Part shown: piece after piece, positions 33,965-45,544 of the stretch
Numbering within the stretch: position 1 is the stretch's first letter
Layout of the letters: each line of letters begins with the position of its first letter
Assembly (NCBI GenBank): GCA_002633005.1
Contig: NMRA01000036.1
Location: forward strand, 852,440 to 916,439
Source of the DNA: Phoronis australis
Lineage: Eukaryota > Phoronida > Phoronidae
DNA length: 64,000 nt
Reading direction: 5' to 3'
Translations under genes and position numbers: made by a program
The notes under the pieces: model-generated
What the model was told of the DNA's origin: nothing
Seen by the model: the letters and a program-made list of their open reading frames with translations, nothing else
Database searches by the model: none

Positions 33965-35285
33965 TAAACCGGCTTGAGTTGGAAACTAAACCTCCAGTCA
34001 CGAAAAGACTATAATAGTGAGTCGAAGAAATAATGTGCACGTAATAATTTATGTGAGTTATAGCCACGAAACTGAAAATCTACTTACTTGTCGGGGGCCG
34101 CGGAGTCTGGTTCGTCTTCCACAGACCGTCACAGGGCAAAGGTTGTACAGTAACAATGATAAAGATTCCCCTGCCATGTGACCACATCATATAAAATCGA
34201 GTAATTGTTTCACAACAGCTTTCAGTCAGCAAACACTGAATTAGCATGCGCTCACTCGGCCTCGGTGCCCGGTCAATTACCTTAAATGCCAGCATCAAAA
34301 GTCGGTAACGCAGTGGTTTATTCATTGCTGGATTCTTAACATTTGCTCTCACGAATACTGCAAAGGCATTACAAATTGTATCTAATGAGACAGACTTTGT
34401 TTCAGTTTTATATAAGCATTGGTTAGGATGAAAATAATTCATTTTGAAACAGAACGCAGAATAATAAACGTCTGCATGAAAACTCGCCCCGGCGCCAATC
34501 CCGTCTTAGTCAAGAGCTCATCCGACGAAGACTTCGCGGGTCGGATCGTTAGGTTTCACAGGCTATCAGTTCGAACCGGAATACACTGATCAAGAAATAC
34601 TAGAGGCGCCGTGAACACGCACAGTCAACGGAACGTATGGATAGTTCTTTGGTAAGCCGGAATTCGTCAGAGAAATCACTGTCGACGAAATGCCGGCCTC
34701 ATACTTGCTATCAGGAAGAGATAACCAGGAAGGGACAACTGTTTTAGCGCATTTTAACGTGATTTCAAACGTGATTTCAAAAGTAAATGTTCAAGTTATC
34801 TGGAATCCAANTGCAGATTCATAGTTCGGACAAGCGGGAACGCTGCACCGCAATATAGCGGCATTCACTCTGCAGACGAAACACTGACGTCGCTGCGTCG
34901 TTTCTCACCTTCCTCACAGGTCTAACGCGACACCTCTCGGCAAGGTGAAGTTGACCGTGTAAGAGGCGATGTGGATATAGACCGATTAAGACGGTAAAAA
35001 AGACTAATTAAATCGGGTGACATTCTCCTTTAACATCCACAGAGAGGATCGTTTGTGTATGTTCTGTTATAAGCAAACGTAAAATTGATAATGATTTTTA
35101 CATGTTATTTGTATATTATGCACTGACCTTTGGAAAATGTTTATACCAGAGCATTTATATTCTAATCCGTGTGAACGAAAGTTCATTAACCTTATGTCTT
35201 CACAAAATGAATGTCAGTCAAAATATTAGATCAAATTTATTGCAGGCGTTTCGCATGAGGAACAAAGTTAATTGACAATTTTATT
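33965..35285. other. no recognised feature
   Basis: One N at 34811. The 120-codon minus frame at 34080-34442 has no recognised domain. Confidence 0.4.
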
Positions 35286-35289
35286 GTAA

Positions 35290-35395
35290 ATAGCCTATAT
35301 TCTGTGTGATTTGTGACCTTGTTGTTAACTGTTTGTATTGTACGTGTGATTTGGGCCGGAGGCCTACATTACCCTATGAATAAGCCGAACAGGCA
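35290..35395 (+). mobile_element. 3' end of a CR1/L2-like retrotransposon
   Basis: TTGGGCCGGAGGCCTACATT followed by ACCCTATGAATAA is the usual form of the 3' UTR end of this group. No ORF2 remains next to it. Confidence 0.5.
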
Positions 35396-35399
35396 ATCA

Positions 35400-37010
35400 C
35401 TCTTCAGTTATCTTCGAAACCACGGCCACAGATGTGATGGTTTTGTGTTTGGCCCATGGAGCAAGCGTTTGTGCATCAATCAAGATGTTAACAGGAATAG
35501 CTCAGAACTCCAGAGTAATGTATTAAAGTTCAATCAATAGTCAAGGCTCAAACATTGCTTGGTCAACACATTTTCCCAGGAATGGTGACTCAGTTAGTGC
35601 TTTTCAAAGGTAAAGGCAAGGTTAAAACTCAGTTGCTGTTGGACAGCCCTGCTGGAGTTGGGTTCAACATTTGAGTTCCCTGACCAACTCGTGGAGGACA
35701 TTGAATGTATTCATGCTTTACGGCCACTCATCATCCACAGTTTACGATGCAAATTACCTCAAGCTCAAGTTCAAGTCAAGGATGGAATCACGGTTGTTTG
35801 TTGTTACATGCCAATTGCCAAAAGAACAAACTATCAATGTTTCATTTACGAGCCTCGTAGCGTAGTCTTTGTTGGGTTCATTCCATATTCTTCTGTTGCA
35901 TTTACTTTCAACCCAACAACATAGCCTACATGGAGCCATCAGTCGCCTTCGAAGATCACATCATCTAGATGTTGACGACTTCACGTGATATTAGAACAAA
36001 CGTCAAAGCAACGCTCGCAACGCGAAATGGTCGTACCTTCGTGATTACTCGGTTGTTTCCAAAACGGAACTCGGCGGAATCTCGTAAATGCAAAGAAATC
36101 TGTCGTCTGATTTTTGAGTTAGATTAACTTTGTTGTACTGATTATAATCCGGCAAAATATAATATTTAAGATAAGAAAATGACCCACTGAACTCACAGTT
36201 TCATTACTGCGGAACCTCTCGGATACTTTCGTAGCCTTCTCTACAGATCACCGAGAAGCTACGAATTGATTTTCTTTTATTAGTAGCTATTTGTCAATGA
36301 CCCAATAAATCTCTGTGTTCGAGCTCACTTGCTGAGGCAAAAAGAAAGTGCAAAATACACTCTAAATACGTAATGGCAAATTCCCATAACTTGGCAACTA
36401 AATATCTGGCATTGATTACCACTGAAAACAACATCATTTCTTGTCAAGCTGAGTAGAATACTGTATTTTATTAAGCCTGCAGTAACATTAAGACATGTCA
36501 ATAAATCATGCATTTTAACCAGTTAGGCCTATTCAGGTCCAAGTAGTTTAGGCAGCATCGCTTCTTCCAGTTGTTCTTGTTGAACTGTGTATTCGACTAT
36601 GTAGCGAAGATATTGACTTAAACAACTGACTGCTACGGCGGTAGCGTGCGCCAAGCAGTCTCCGGGGAGAGGTCTCTCCTCTCTCTTCAGCCGTCTTTTG
36701 AATACATTGGACCCTGTGTAATGTTACGTACGTAATGTTAAGTTAGAGAGAAATTGATAAATATTTTAACTGCGCGTTCACAAATGTGGATGAATCTAAA
36801 GGGAATGCACCGCAAGATATGTGCAAAATGTCAGGTGCTGATTCTGATGAACGCGGAAGTTGCTGCAGCTACTCATCCGGGCCGTTCGGCTGATCGTGTG
36901 CCGATGAAGTTGGGGAGAATCACGCGGAAAAGAATCAACAAATCATTAGAAACCACAGGTGTTGTCTGTAGTATTCCATGTACGCATGCCCAACGTAATT
37001 CTGCGGTTGT
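35400..37010. other. no recognised gene
   Basis: Frames at 35658-35924 and 36754-37014 (+) are open but unassigned. In another frame 36765-36890 reads a Cys-containing stretch (DERGSCCSYSSG) that might be an upstream exon for the frame at 37016, without proof. Confidence 0.35.
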
Positions 37011-37015
37011 TTAGT

Positions 37016-37233
37016 CAAACAAGACGTATATTGCAAGCGACCAAGTGATCATATTACGTCAGTTTTCTCATACGATTATCTCGAATCTACGGCATGCAAC
37101 CACGTACTTGCAAATTGTGACTCGCAATGTCCAGTTTATAGGACAGGCCAACTTCCGGAAAGGGAACCGTCCGCATTTGTGAACACGGTGTTACCATCAA
37201 AACCTCAACTCAGAATACGCCTTACAACTTTCG
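37016..37233 (+). CDS. possible Cys-containing exon of an unknown gene
   Basis: A fair acceptor (GCGGTTGTTTAG at ~37014) opens a frame without stops to a good donor (CGTGTAAGT at ~37231). Visible stretches are CNHVLANCDSQCPVYRTG and EPSAFVNTVLPSKPQL. Length (~72 codons), spaced Cys and the lack of stops suggest an extracellular domain exon. No family is recognised and no partner exon is established. It lies on the opposite strand to the C16orf89-like gene and just beyond its last exon. Confidence 0.3.
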
Positions 37234-37634
37234 TGTAAGTACGTTAGTTAACGAAAGTGAGCACTGCTTAAATGATACTATTACAAGCTGCTTTAAAACG
37301 TGCATTGCGCTTTTCAACAAACACATTTGGTACCCTTTAATAGCTAGCATCAAAATATGTACAAGTAGTTAAACATTTTCATCCCAAGCTCGCTGCAGAA
37401 GTAACAAAATTACTTTGTGTCTATCAATAGTTATTCTAAGGCGAAATAAGGTTCATGTGAAAGTCGATTTCATGATTGTTTACGGAAACAAGCAAATTGT
37501 CTTCACAGAAAACGCTATGACTGCTCATTAGTGACAAAAGTACTCATCAAGTGGACATGTAGTGAATAGCTAATTGTGAAGAGTTGTAATGTTTACAAAA
37601 GACGAGAATTCCAAATGACGACTTCACTACTTAT

Positions 37635-37849
37635 CTACAAAACGTCTCGCGTTGATTTGTTATTAAAACACAGAACTTCATAGGCGCCAGGGTTTTTAAA
37701 CAGCTCAGTAGCCATACCATTGTTTTCTAGGAATCCTTTGTACTCATTCACTTCTCCAAAGCAACCAGATGGTTTTTGCCAACTCAAAATAGCGTCCAGC
37801 CATTCCGGGCGCGTGAACTGTCGGTATCCAAGTAGTCCGCACAAGGCCC
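37635..37849 (-). CDS. C16orf89: C16orf89-like exon 6 (last exon found)
   Basis: The acceptor GGAGTTTCAG precedes GG, which completes the Gly codon from exon 5. The frame then reads ALCGLLGYRQFTRPEWLDA, then ILSWQKPSGCFGEVNE, matching the family's MFCGMGGFSDFYKLRWLEAILSWQ...GCFGE block. The frame stays open to TAG at 37637-37635. A donor-like ATG/GTATGG at about 37717 (phase 1) may be the true exon end, with the family's C-terminal Cys-rich segment further left. Upstream in-frame sequence to 37943 is intron. Confidence 0.8.
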
Positions 37850-38277
37850 CTGAAACTCCAACATACATGTACGACATAGGAACATACATGTGCGAAAACA
37901 TAAACACACGGACATACAAGCATGACAGTTTCGAGACATCCAACTATAACAAAAAAGACGGAATCAAATCATATACTGAAAAAATAAACTCGCGCAAGCG
38001 ACGTTACGTACGTATCTTTCAGCATCGTTTGAGGTACTGGCGTGGAATCATGTCTAAAGTCTATTTACATCAACCTGTAGCCTATACACTTTGGCATAGT
38101 GCCTTGTTTCGGTGTTCCCGTACGGTTACCCCGCCGTCCACTGACAGAGCCAACAACAAAACTGACAATGATAATGGAACTGGCGATGGTGATGACGACA
38201 GTGCCCCTGATGATGAAAAGTTTTGAAGATGGATGCGTGACCATGTCAATTTCATTGCGATCTGACGAAAAATGCCA

Positions 38278-38333
38278 GCCTTGCGTTCAATAAGGAAAGC
38301 GCTTCGAAGCGCTTTCCTTATTGAACGCAAGGC
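38278..38333. repeat. 56-bp perfect palindrome
   Basis: Arms of 28 bp (38278-38305 and 38306-38333) are exact inverted copies with no spacer, centred on TTCGAA; each arm contains TTGCGTTCAATAAGG. It lies in the intron between exons 6 and 5 of the C16orf89-like gene. Confidence 0.95.
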
Positions 38334-38817
38334 AGGTGTGATTATAACAAACTAATAAAAGCAGTAAGTAATTGATCAATAACAGAACTGGTCATTAAAT
38401 CTGAAACAGCTCGTGTACGGTAGATTGCAATGAACAACGAATAGCAGTCACCTAGCGTTTTACAAAATTCACCCACATACCACATTTCAGATAAGGGATG
38501 GAACGCTGGAGGTACGGTGCAAGAAATCAGTCAGTTATCAAAAAATCTCGGGAGACTCGAAAACGGTAAGTGGGTTTGAGAAACTTTCAGAAAACCTTAG
38601 TAGCATTTGAAATCGATTCACATATCAAAGTTAAGATAGATTTGTCGACTGACTCAGGAGTTCGGGTGCGAGAAATCAATTAAAAATCAGTCTTCGGCAA
38701 ATCTCGATTATCTCGCTTCAGTTACATTGTAGCAAGACATTTAGATAGCCCTTTGCAAGATCTATTTGCATTCCGAATTTCAGAAACCCCTTCAACGGAC
38801 ATATAAACACACAAACA

Positions 38818-38850
38818 CACAGACAGACAGACAGACAGACAGACAGATAA
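38818..38850 (-). repeat. (CAGA)n microsatellite, probable retroelement tail
   Basis: About seven CAGA units. On the minus strand they follow GGCTAAATAAACTATTTATC, a common arrangement for a non-LTR 3' end with a TCTG tail. No coding remnant could be assigned upstream of that tail. Confidence 0.6.
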
Positions 38851-39161
38851 ATAGTTTATTTAGCCATTCATAATACAAATAATACAAATAGTCTGGTCTG
38901 GGGATATTGAATGCAACTTTGCTACATAGAACACATCTAATTAAATTGATTTCTGATAATTCTTTTAAAGCTTATCAAAGATGAAGCAGGTTTGGCATCG
39001 GAAAGGAAGTTGGAGATTGCGTAGACAACTAACGGGGAGGAATCTATCAAATAGTAAACCTCGGCATCTTTTGATATCGAAGAGCATACATAAGCAGTTG
39101 GAATAAACAGGACAACCACGTTGTGTATTGAATTGAACAAAGAGGTATTAAGGTCCAGTAC

Positions 39162-39321
39162 CTTGTTCCATGAAAAGATCTTGTTTACTTTCAGGAAATC
39201 CTTGATCGGCAATTTTTTCAGCAGCCTGCAACATGTTTGTACAAAACGCTTCGTGGAGATGGCGAATGCTGTTTTGATGGTTTTTGTTGATCTTTTCCAC
39301 CATTTGTTTTCGGCAGCCGAA
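39162..39321 (-). CDS. C16orf89: C16orf89-like exon 5
   Basis: The acceptor is TTGTGTTATAG and the donor GTACTG. The frame reads FGCRKQMVEKIN, then EAFCTNMLQAAEKI, and ends PESKQDLFMEQ. It matches the family's RGC..., LFCANMMDLNRRAE and RDIFMEN blocks. It has 53 codons plus one base, entering phase 0 and leaving phase 1. Longer frames over the same bases on both strands are shadows. Confidence 0.85.
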
Positions 39322-40024
39322 CTATAACACAATCAGTAGCAGTTTAACAATAACGCAATTGTTCTCAGTACCATCATTGTTACTTTCCAAAGGTAAACAG
39401 AGATTTGTTGCAGATATTGTGCGGCACCAAGTGTAGACAAATTCATCACGATGATGCAAATTAAAAACCAATACAGTGAATTTCCCGGCACACGCATGAA
39501 TGGCCAACAGGAATACGTTGGATTTTGCCTCATCGATATTTCAGCGCTTGACCTGTAGATAAGGCAATGTTGTTAAACAGTACTCAGTAATTACATGTGT
39601 AAACTGCTTGAAAGATTTAATTTAGGTTTGGCTCGGCGCATTACCAAGTGGATTTTTTACGCCTAAATTGTTCATCATTAACCCAAGTTAGTGCATGCAA
39701 TTTAAGAATAATTTTGCGATAAGCATTTGTTTGTTATTCGAGTATAAGCTGCCGAAGAAGACGAAACGGACAACACAGTGAATTCTGTTATATTGCCGAT
39801 CGGTAATTCACAGGAGTAACTTTCACTTAGATGAACACTGTAGACGTCGTGAAGCTATCAATGAGCGCACATATTCTAACGAAACATGCATGCACAAAAG
39901 AGTAGCGAAAATACTACTATATACACCACTACTGTTACTACCAATAATATTAAGGTGTAACAGTAATTACTATACGCGTAATAGTAACGAATATAAGCTT
40001 TACTGCAGACATACATGTACACTA

Positions 40025-40135
40025 TAAAGCAACAGTTGCGGATTGTTTTAAAAAACCTCGCCCCCACACCCCACAACCCTCTCGACCTACCACCCCCAGG
40101 ACCCACAAACCCCTCGACCCACGACCTGTGGCAAT
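40025..40135 (-). repeat. inverted dispersed repeat, left copy
   Basis: The reverse complement matches 40735-40830: GGGTCGAGGGG, GGTCGAGAGGGT, GTGTGGGGG and AACAATCC.CA blocks appear in the same order. It is either a foldback with a ~600-bp centre or two opposed copies of one repeat. It is intronic to the C16orf89-like gene. Confidence 0.65.
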
Positions 40136-40629
40136 AGATTATCTTTGCGCTTTTTACACATTTCATAATCATATAACGTGGCTGATTGAGTTTCCCATAA
40201 GACATACCTACACGCGAATCTACTGTGGCTCAAGTCTGGTTTTTAAAAACAGAAAGTGGTGGAGAACGTGATCTGAAACAGCGGATTGTGAGCATGCTAT
40301 CGTTGTCATGGAAATAATTCCACGAGCAGTTACCAATGGCGGCCCTGTCCTACTAAACTTAGAGAGAGAGAGAGTAGGTTAACGTGAGTGTACATAATTT
40401 CACAATTTTATTATTTGCTTTCTGTTATATAATCGTTTACAATATACTCCATATAGCGTTGAGATACTTTTTAGTTCACAGTTTATTTTTTAAATTGTAG
40501 TTACTAGTGAAATCATATTTTTGTAGGTTCCTCCCAAAAAAGCTTAAACTTGTCATTCACTAAAGAGCAGACGAGACGATTACACTCTTCCGGGAACGAC
40601 ATTTCTGTTTTTGGCTTTCAAACTTACCG

Positions 40630-41030
40630 AATCGCCCTTAATTGCAAAACACAGGAAAAGTCAGCCAAGCTCTGGGCCCGACTCGTAGGTCCTGCAAGTC
40701 AGCTCTTGTTCTACGTTCAGATCGAGTCGAGATTGTGTAGATTGGGTCGAGGGGATTGTGGGCCGTGGGTCGAGAGGGTCGTGGGTGTGGGGGTCGATGA
40801 GTTTTTAGAACAATCCACAGTTGTTCACAGGAACCAAATACTGTGTATGCTGGTACATTAAAGAAGGTAATCTTTTTTATGTCATTTTTAGTAAAAATAC
40901 GGTTCGTTGATTATGCCAGACATTTTTCAATTAATAACGGCTTCTCGTAGTTTTATTAATTAGTCGTGCCTTACTCCGGAAGTGGCGTTGAGGGGGTTAA
41001 GAATTTCCTGCCATTCTGTTTACATATAGT
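40630..41030 (+). repeat. cluster of short dispersed repeats
   Basis: 40630-40720 matches 32455-32545, 40735-40830 is the inverted partner of 40025-40135, and 40890-41030 matches 31615-31770 with CTCCGGAAGTGGCG. The three modules occur in a different order at 31.6-32.5 kb. Confidence 0.6.
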
Positions 41031-41938
41031 CCGATTTACGTGTAAGAGAATAGGAAATGCGTCGTATGATTATAATTTGATGATAATAGTCCAAGAGTAT
41101 ACATTTTCGATTAATTAATAGATTTTGGTGCTATTTTTGTATTTGTTTGATAATTTCGTAATGCCCCGAGTGGTCGTTAACTTTACTACATATACGTTTT
41201 ATGTCAATAAAGTTGTCGAAAATATATTATACTCCTTTTATTTAAAACCTGTGTCATTTAGGAGAAGATAAAAGAGTTTTATGTCGATCGTATTGCCAAG
41301 TGAGCTGGGAATTGGAGGAGGGTTTTCTTAGTTTCATCGGAAGGATTAATTTGTATTCTAAAGTAATCTGATACATTCAGGAGTGATCATTTTTGGGCGA
41401 ACTGTAGCGCGATTCCTGATACCTATATAGTGCCGGTCATATATGCACGAGCCGCAGCTACATTCGAGGCATAAGAAGCCGCTGTCATACATGACAGAAC
41501 TGTAGCTTTGTTGCCGATACATAGTATTTGCAAGTGGTGAGCGTTCTGTAGCTCCAATACCAGCAGTGCTGTGGTTGAATTTCGGCTCTCACCTGACATG
41601 AATGAAGGAAGCTGTCTGATACGATTTATGACTCCAGAACACACTGGCACGTTTGATCAATTTATCGTTATACACAGCTTCAACATATTTCCAGCTCATT
41701 ACAAGGCCTTTGGTAATTGACTAATTGTTCTGTTGAAACAGGGGTTTTAAAAATGCATATACATTTCATAATGTTGAAATATTTCTACGAGAACCAGTAT
41801 ATTTTAAGAAAATAATTATGATTAGATAAAACGGTATACTTCAACTAATGAATGGGCAGTATATCTAGATAATAAGAATTCCAACTATTTAATAATGATC
41901 ATGTATGAGTAGAACGATCAATTTTGTCTTGCTCCTAC

Positions 41939-42050
41939 CTGCTCTCCAATGGCCAGGTAGAATACTTGATGTGTTAAAGAATAACCGTAGTAGTTGTCCC
42001 CTGTCATCAACTTCCAACAGGAATCTGAAATGTTGCACTTCTGACTGTTC
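41939..42050 (-). CDS. C16orf89: C16orf89-like exon 4
   Basis: The acceptor is ATACCATTTTAG and the donor GTAGGA. The product reads R-NSQKCNISDSCWKLM, then YYGYSLTHQVFYLAIGEQ, matching the family's PCGLSDLCRSLM..PG.SGYCLSHQ block, including the Cys pair and the GY.L.HQ motif. It has 37 full codons and ends in phase 0. The CR1-like element at 42110-45540 starts about 60 bp upstream, so the acceptor region is short before transposon sequence begins. Confidence 0.85.
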
Positions 42051-42109
42051 CTAAAATGGTATATTATGTAATTCTTAACTAACCAACATATCATTAATTG
42101 AGAGAAAAC

Positions 42110-45100
42110 GCTTTTATTTACATTACATAATAATAATACATTGATTAAAATTTGATTTCAATTAGGAGGCCTTCTAAAGGTTATTGACCGCTAATAAGAA
42201 GGTCCCCTGTACAAAATAAACAAATGGAAATGCAAAAATCAGTAGGAATACTTAAAAAAACAGTGAATTAGTGCTGAAAACGACCGACACGCCAGGAACC
42301 AAGAAGTAAACTGGCACAGCTCAAGAGATTTTGAGAATACAATTAGGTACTGTTACATATGAAGCAATTGGAAATATGACAAACTGGATCGTAGTTGCTA
42401 ATAATAAAATTGGTTAAGAACCTGGAGAATGCTTGCAAAGAATGCGTTTTTATTATATTTAGAGCAGAGAGTGGTATTTCGTTGTTGTTTATAAGTCGAG
42501 GAATCTGAAATCTAATACAGGCTTTTGATGAAAATTTGTTGGACGGAGGAATTAAAATTTTGGGTTGTATTGTCGGTATAGCAGCTGAGTATTGATTCAG
42601 GTATGTAGGAGTATTAATGTGTCTGGTTGGCTTATATTGGATGGGTTTATTAAAGAAGTTGTTAGTGTAAAAATACTTAGGAAGCTGATTATTGAGGAAT
42701 TTGTAGTAAAATTTTGCAGTTGAGATTTTAAAGATGTCCTGAACTAGAGGGAGGCGAAGTTCCTTACATATGGGCAGAGAGTGAGCATTATAACTGGAAG
42801 GATTCTTTTCTGGGCTGTCTGTTGCCAAAACCCCAAGTTGCAATGCCATAGTTTAAATGTGGAAGGACAAGTGAATTTTATATCAACTTGAGAGCTGGAA
42901 GAGGAAGATAAGATTTAAATTTGTATAAGAGTTTGTTTGAGATGAGGTTAATGTGGGGGGACCATGAGAGGTTTTTGTCAATAGTAATACCAAGGAAAGG
43001 AAAACTGTTCACATGATATATTGTTTTGCTATTTATATAAATGGTGGGAATAATACATTTTTCAATTTTCTTTTGGGGGTAGTGGAAGATCATTAAATTA
43101 CTTTTTGATGTGTTAATTGAAAGTTTGTTCACAGAAAACCAGTCTGAAATAGATTTAAGGTTGTTGTTGATGGTGGTTGATTGCTGTAAAGTGTGTTGGG
43201 AAGATTCAGTCAGTTTGTAAGGTGTGACGATGCAAGTGTCGTCAGCATAAAGAAGTGTGTCCATGGGAGAAGAAAACGAAAGATCATTTATGTAAACTAG
43301 GAAGAGAAGTGGGCCAAGGACAGAGCCTTGGGAAACTCCGGTAGATATTGGTAACCAACTGGAAGTTGTATCACTTAGTGAAACATATTGGGTGCGGTTT
43401 GAGAGATAACTTTTAAACAGTGTATATTCAACTCCAGTAATACCATAGTGATTTATCTTTTGCAAGAGTATTTAATGGTCTATTGTGTCGAAAGCTTTAG
43501 AAAGATCTAGAAAGATGACCAGGGGATTCAGGTCATTATCAAGATGAGAACAAATGCGGTCTAAAAGTTCAAGCGAAGCAAGTTCTGTAGAGTGACATTT
43601 CTTGAAACCATATTGATGTTTATTAAGAATATCATTTTCATTTAGGAAAGTTGAAAGTTGATTATGGATAATTTTTTCTATAATTTTTGAGATTGTTGGA
43701 AGAATAGAAATGGGTCTATAATTTCCCGGGTGCTCTGGGTCCAAACCATGTTGTTTAAAAACTGGGATCACCTTAGCAATCTTTAGAGCATCTGGAAATA
43801 TAACAGTGTGCAAGCACTGGATGATGATGGTCGTGAGAGGTTCAATTATAAAAGGACTGATTATTTTGATAATTTTAGATGATAAATTGTCATGACCAGT
43901 ACTATTTTTTTGCGTCCATGTCTCTTATAATATCTAGTACATGTTTATTATTAATTAGTTTGAAAGAGAACTTAAATTTGTTTGGCGTGGGAAGATAGTC
44001 TTTGAAATTCTTGTTTTTTATCATAGTTATTGATTCAGAAAGGGATGGGCCGATTTGGGTAAAGTAGGTGTTGAATAAACTTGCCATTTCGGGTAGGTCA
44101 CTGGTTTTAGTGTTATCTGAACGTAAGAGACATTCTGGGGTGTCATTTTTTGTTCGAACGCCGTTGTTCATAACTGTCTTTATTGTATCCCATGTTTTAT
44201 TTATGTCAGACTTCCCTTTTTCGAATGTGTCATAATAGTAAGATTGCTTGGCGGAATCAATAGTTTTTTTGAGAATCTTGTTGTATACTTTAAGATTGTT
44301 GTGGCATGTAGCGTAGGATTGTGTGTTGCGAGGGGTTGTCTTGGTTTGTTTGTACAGTTTATCTCGGTAACGAATGGAAATTAAAATACCAGGTGTAATC
44401 CACGAGTTAAGCGCGTGTTTGTGTTTATTATATCTAACATTTTTTGGACCAAAGTGTTTTTTCGTGAGATATGTCAAAGTATCACTGAGTATTGCGTAGT
44501 TGTGATTGGGGTCACAATCTAAGCTGCGGTCTAGCTTTTCCATGATATTGCAGTTGCGTAGGCTATTGAGAAAGTGAGTTTTTGTTTGCGGTGTGTAAGA
44601 ATATTTTGAGACGAAAGTAGGGCGTTTAGGGTGGATTTTCTTTATCGATTTTGAAGCAATGAAGATAGGACAGTGGTCTGAAATCGAAGAGAGAAGAATA
44701 CCAGAGTGTGTATGTATGTGACCGTATGATGTTGATGTAAAGAAGTTATCTATTAAAGTTGCTGATGTGGGGCTAAGACGTGTAGGGTATGTAATTGAAG
44801 GTCTTAAATTGTGATTTGCCATAAAATCCAGGAATGTTTGAACTTTATTATTTGTTTGTGTCTCTAGAAGATTTAAGTTATAATCTCCACCTAAAATCAG
44901 TGTTTTACGCTGATTTTGAAGGTTTTCGATGATGGGACAGAACTCTTCAATAAACACGTCAAAGGTTCTAACGAGTGAAGTCGGCGGTCTGTAAAAGTTA
45001 CCGACGCAGATGCTTTTGTTGTTAATAGAGATAAAAGTGAGTAGGCCTTCGAACGTAGAACAAGTATCAAGAACTTGAATTTTTTGACAGGAAGATTTTC

Positions 45101-45540
45101 ATTTACGTAAGTGATAAGGCCACCGTGTGTTGAACATAAGCCAGATGCAGGTTTGGAGTACATGTTGTAACCGTCATTTTGAAAGACTGAAAGGCAGCTG
45201 GTCGTGGTTAACCATGATTTTTGTATTAAGATAATGTCGAAAATTAATTCTTTAGAGTGAATGTTGTGCAGGAATGATTCAAACTGAGTGAATTTTGCGT
45301 TAAGTGATTGAATGTTAATACTTAACACGGTTAGACTTGATTTATTTAGTTCAAGAAAGTTTTTAACTCCTTCTGTGTCAAAAAAGTGGGATTTGGTAAT
45401 TGGAGCCTCGGTACAACATTCAAGGGACTTATATAAGAGACAGAAATCTAGTGCATTCTCACCTCCATAACTAGATAATAGAGGAGCAGGATCAAGAGCT
45501 GCGCCAGCAGAAAACTGGCTTACATTGGCCATAAATGGAT
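42110..45540 (-). mobile_element. CR1-like non-LTR retrotransposon, nearly complete ORF2 but inactivated
   Basis: The minus strand carries an ORF2 from 45532 to 42343 and a 3' UTR ending near 42110 in GTAATGTAAATAAAAGCG. It lies in the intron between exons 3 and 4 of the C16orf89-like gene, in the same orientation. There is no ORF1-like sequence upstream, so it may be 5'-truncated. Clade (CR1/L2/Crack/Daphne group) cannot be fixed without a tree. Confidence 0.85.
42343..45532 (-). pseudogene. ORF2 endonuclease-reverse transcriptase of the CR1-like element
   Basis: The order is: APE-type endonuclease (VLSINIQSLNAKF at ~45330, GGLITYVNENLP, LILGGDYNLNLL at ~44905, ISDHCPIF at ~44680); a linker (KTWDTIKTVMNN, FNTYFTQIGPSL); RT fingers NYRPISILP (~43715); SKAFDTIDH (~43490); TGVSQGSVLGPLLF (~43330); catalytic YADDT (43237-43250); FLGITID; and the C-terminal ICKELRLP..QDIFKI region. 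Breaks: a one-base loss in an A6 run at ~45087; a one-base loss in an A7 run at ~43910; TAA at 43474-43472; TAA at ~42878; and a frameshift near 42830. All catalytic blocks survive, so the insertion is fairly young but dead. Confidence 0.85.
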
Positions 45541-45544
45541 ATTT

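Noticed and set aside
37720-38226. 168-codon plus-strand frame
   Set aside because: It is antisense to exon 6 of the C16orf89-like gene and its intron, and ends in simple GATGATGAC-type sequence.
38937-39332. 131-codon minus-strand frame
   Set aside because: It overlaps exon 5 of the C16orf89-like gene in the wrong frame and matches no family.
39322-39533. Minus-strand frame upstream of exon 5 with a transposase-like EAxxxxFLLAxHA pattern
   Set aside because: Similarity is too weak to support a call and the region is intron.
41480-41720. Candidate C16orf89-like exon between exons 4 and 5 (KYVEAVYNDKLIKRAS)
   Set aside because: Its donor phase does not fit exon 6, and the exon at 39162-39321 matches the family and closes the frame perfectly.
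43900-43925. Programmed -1 frameshift signal (A-run then TAG) in the CR1-like ORF2
   Set aside because: The same element has ordinary nonsense mutations and a second homopolymer break, so decay or sequencing error explains it better.
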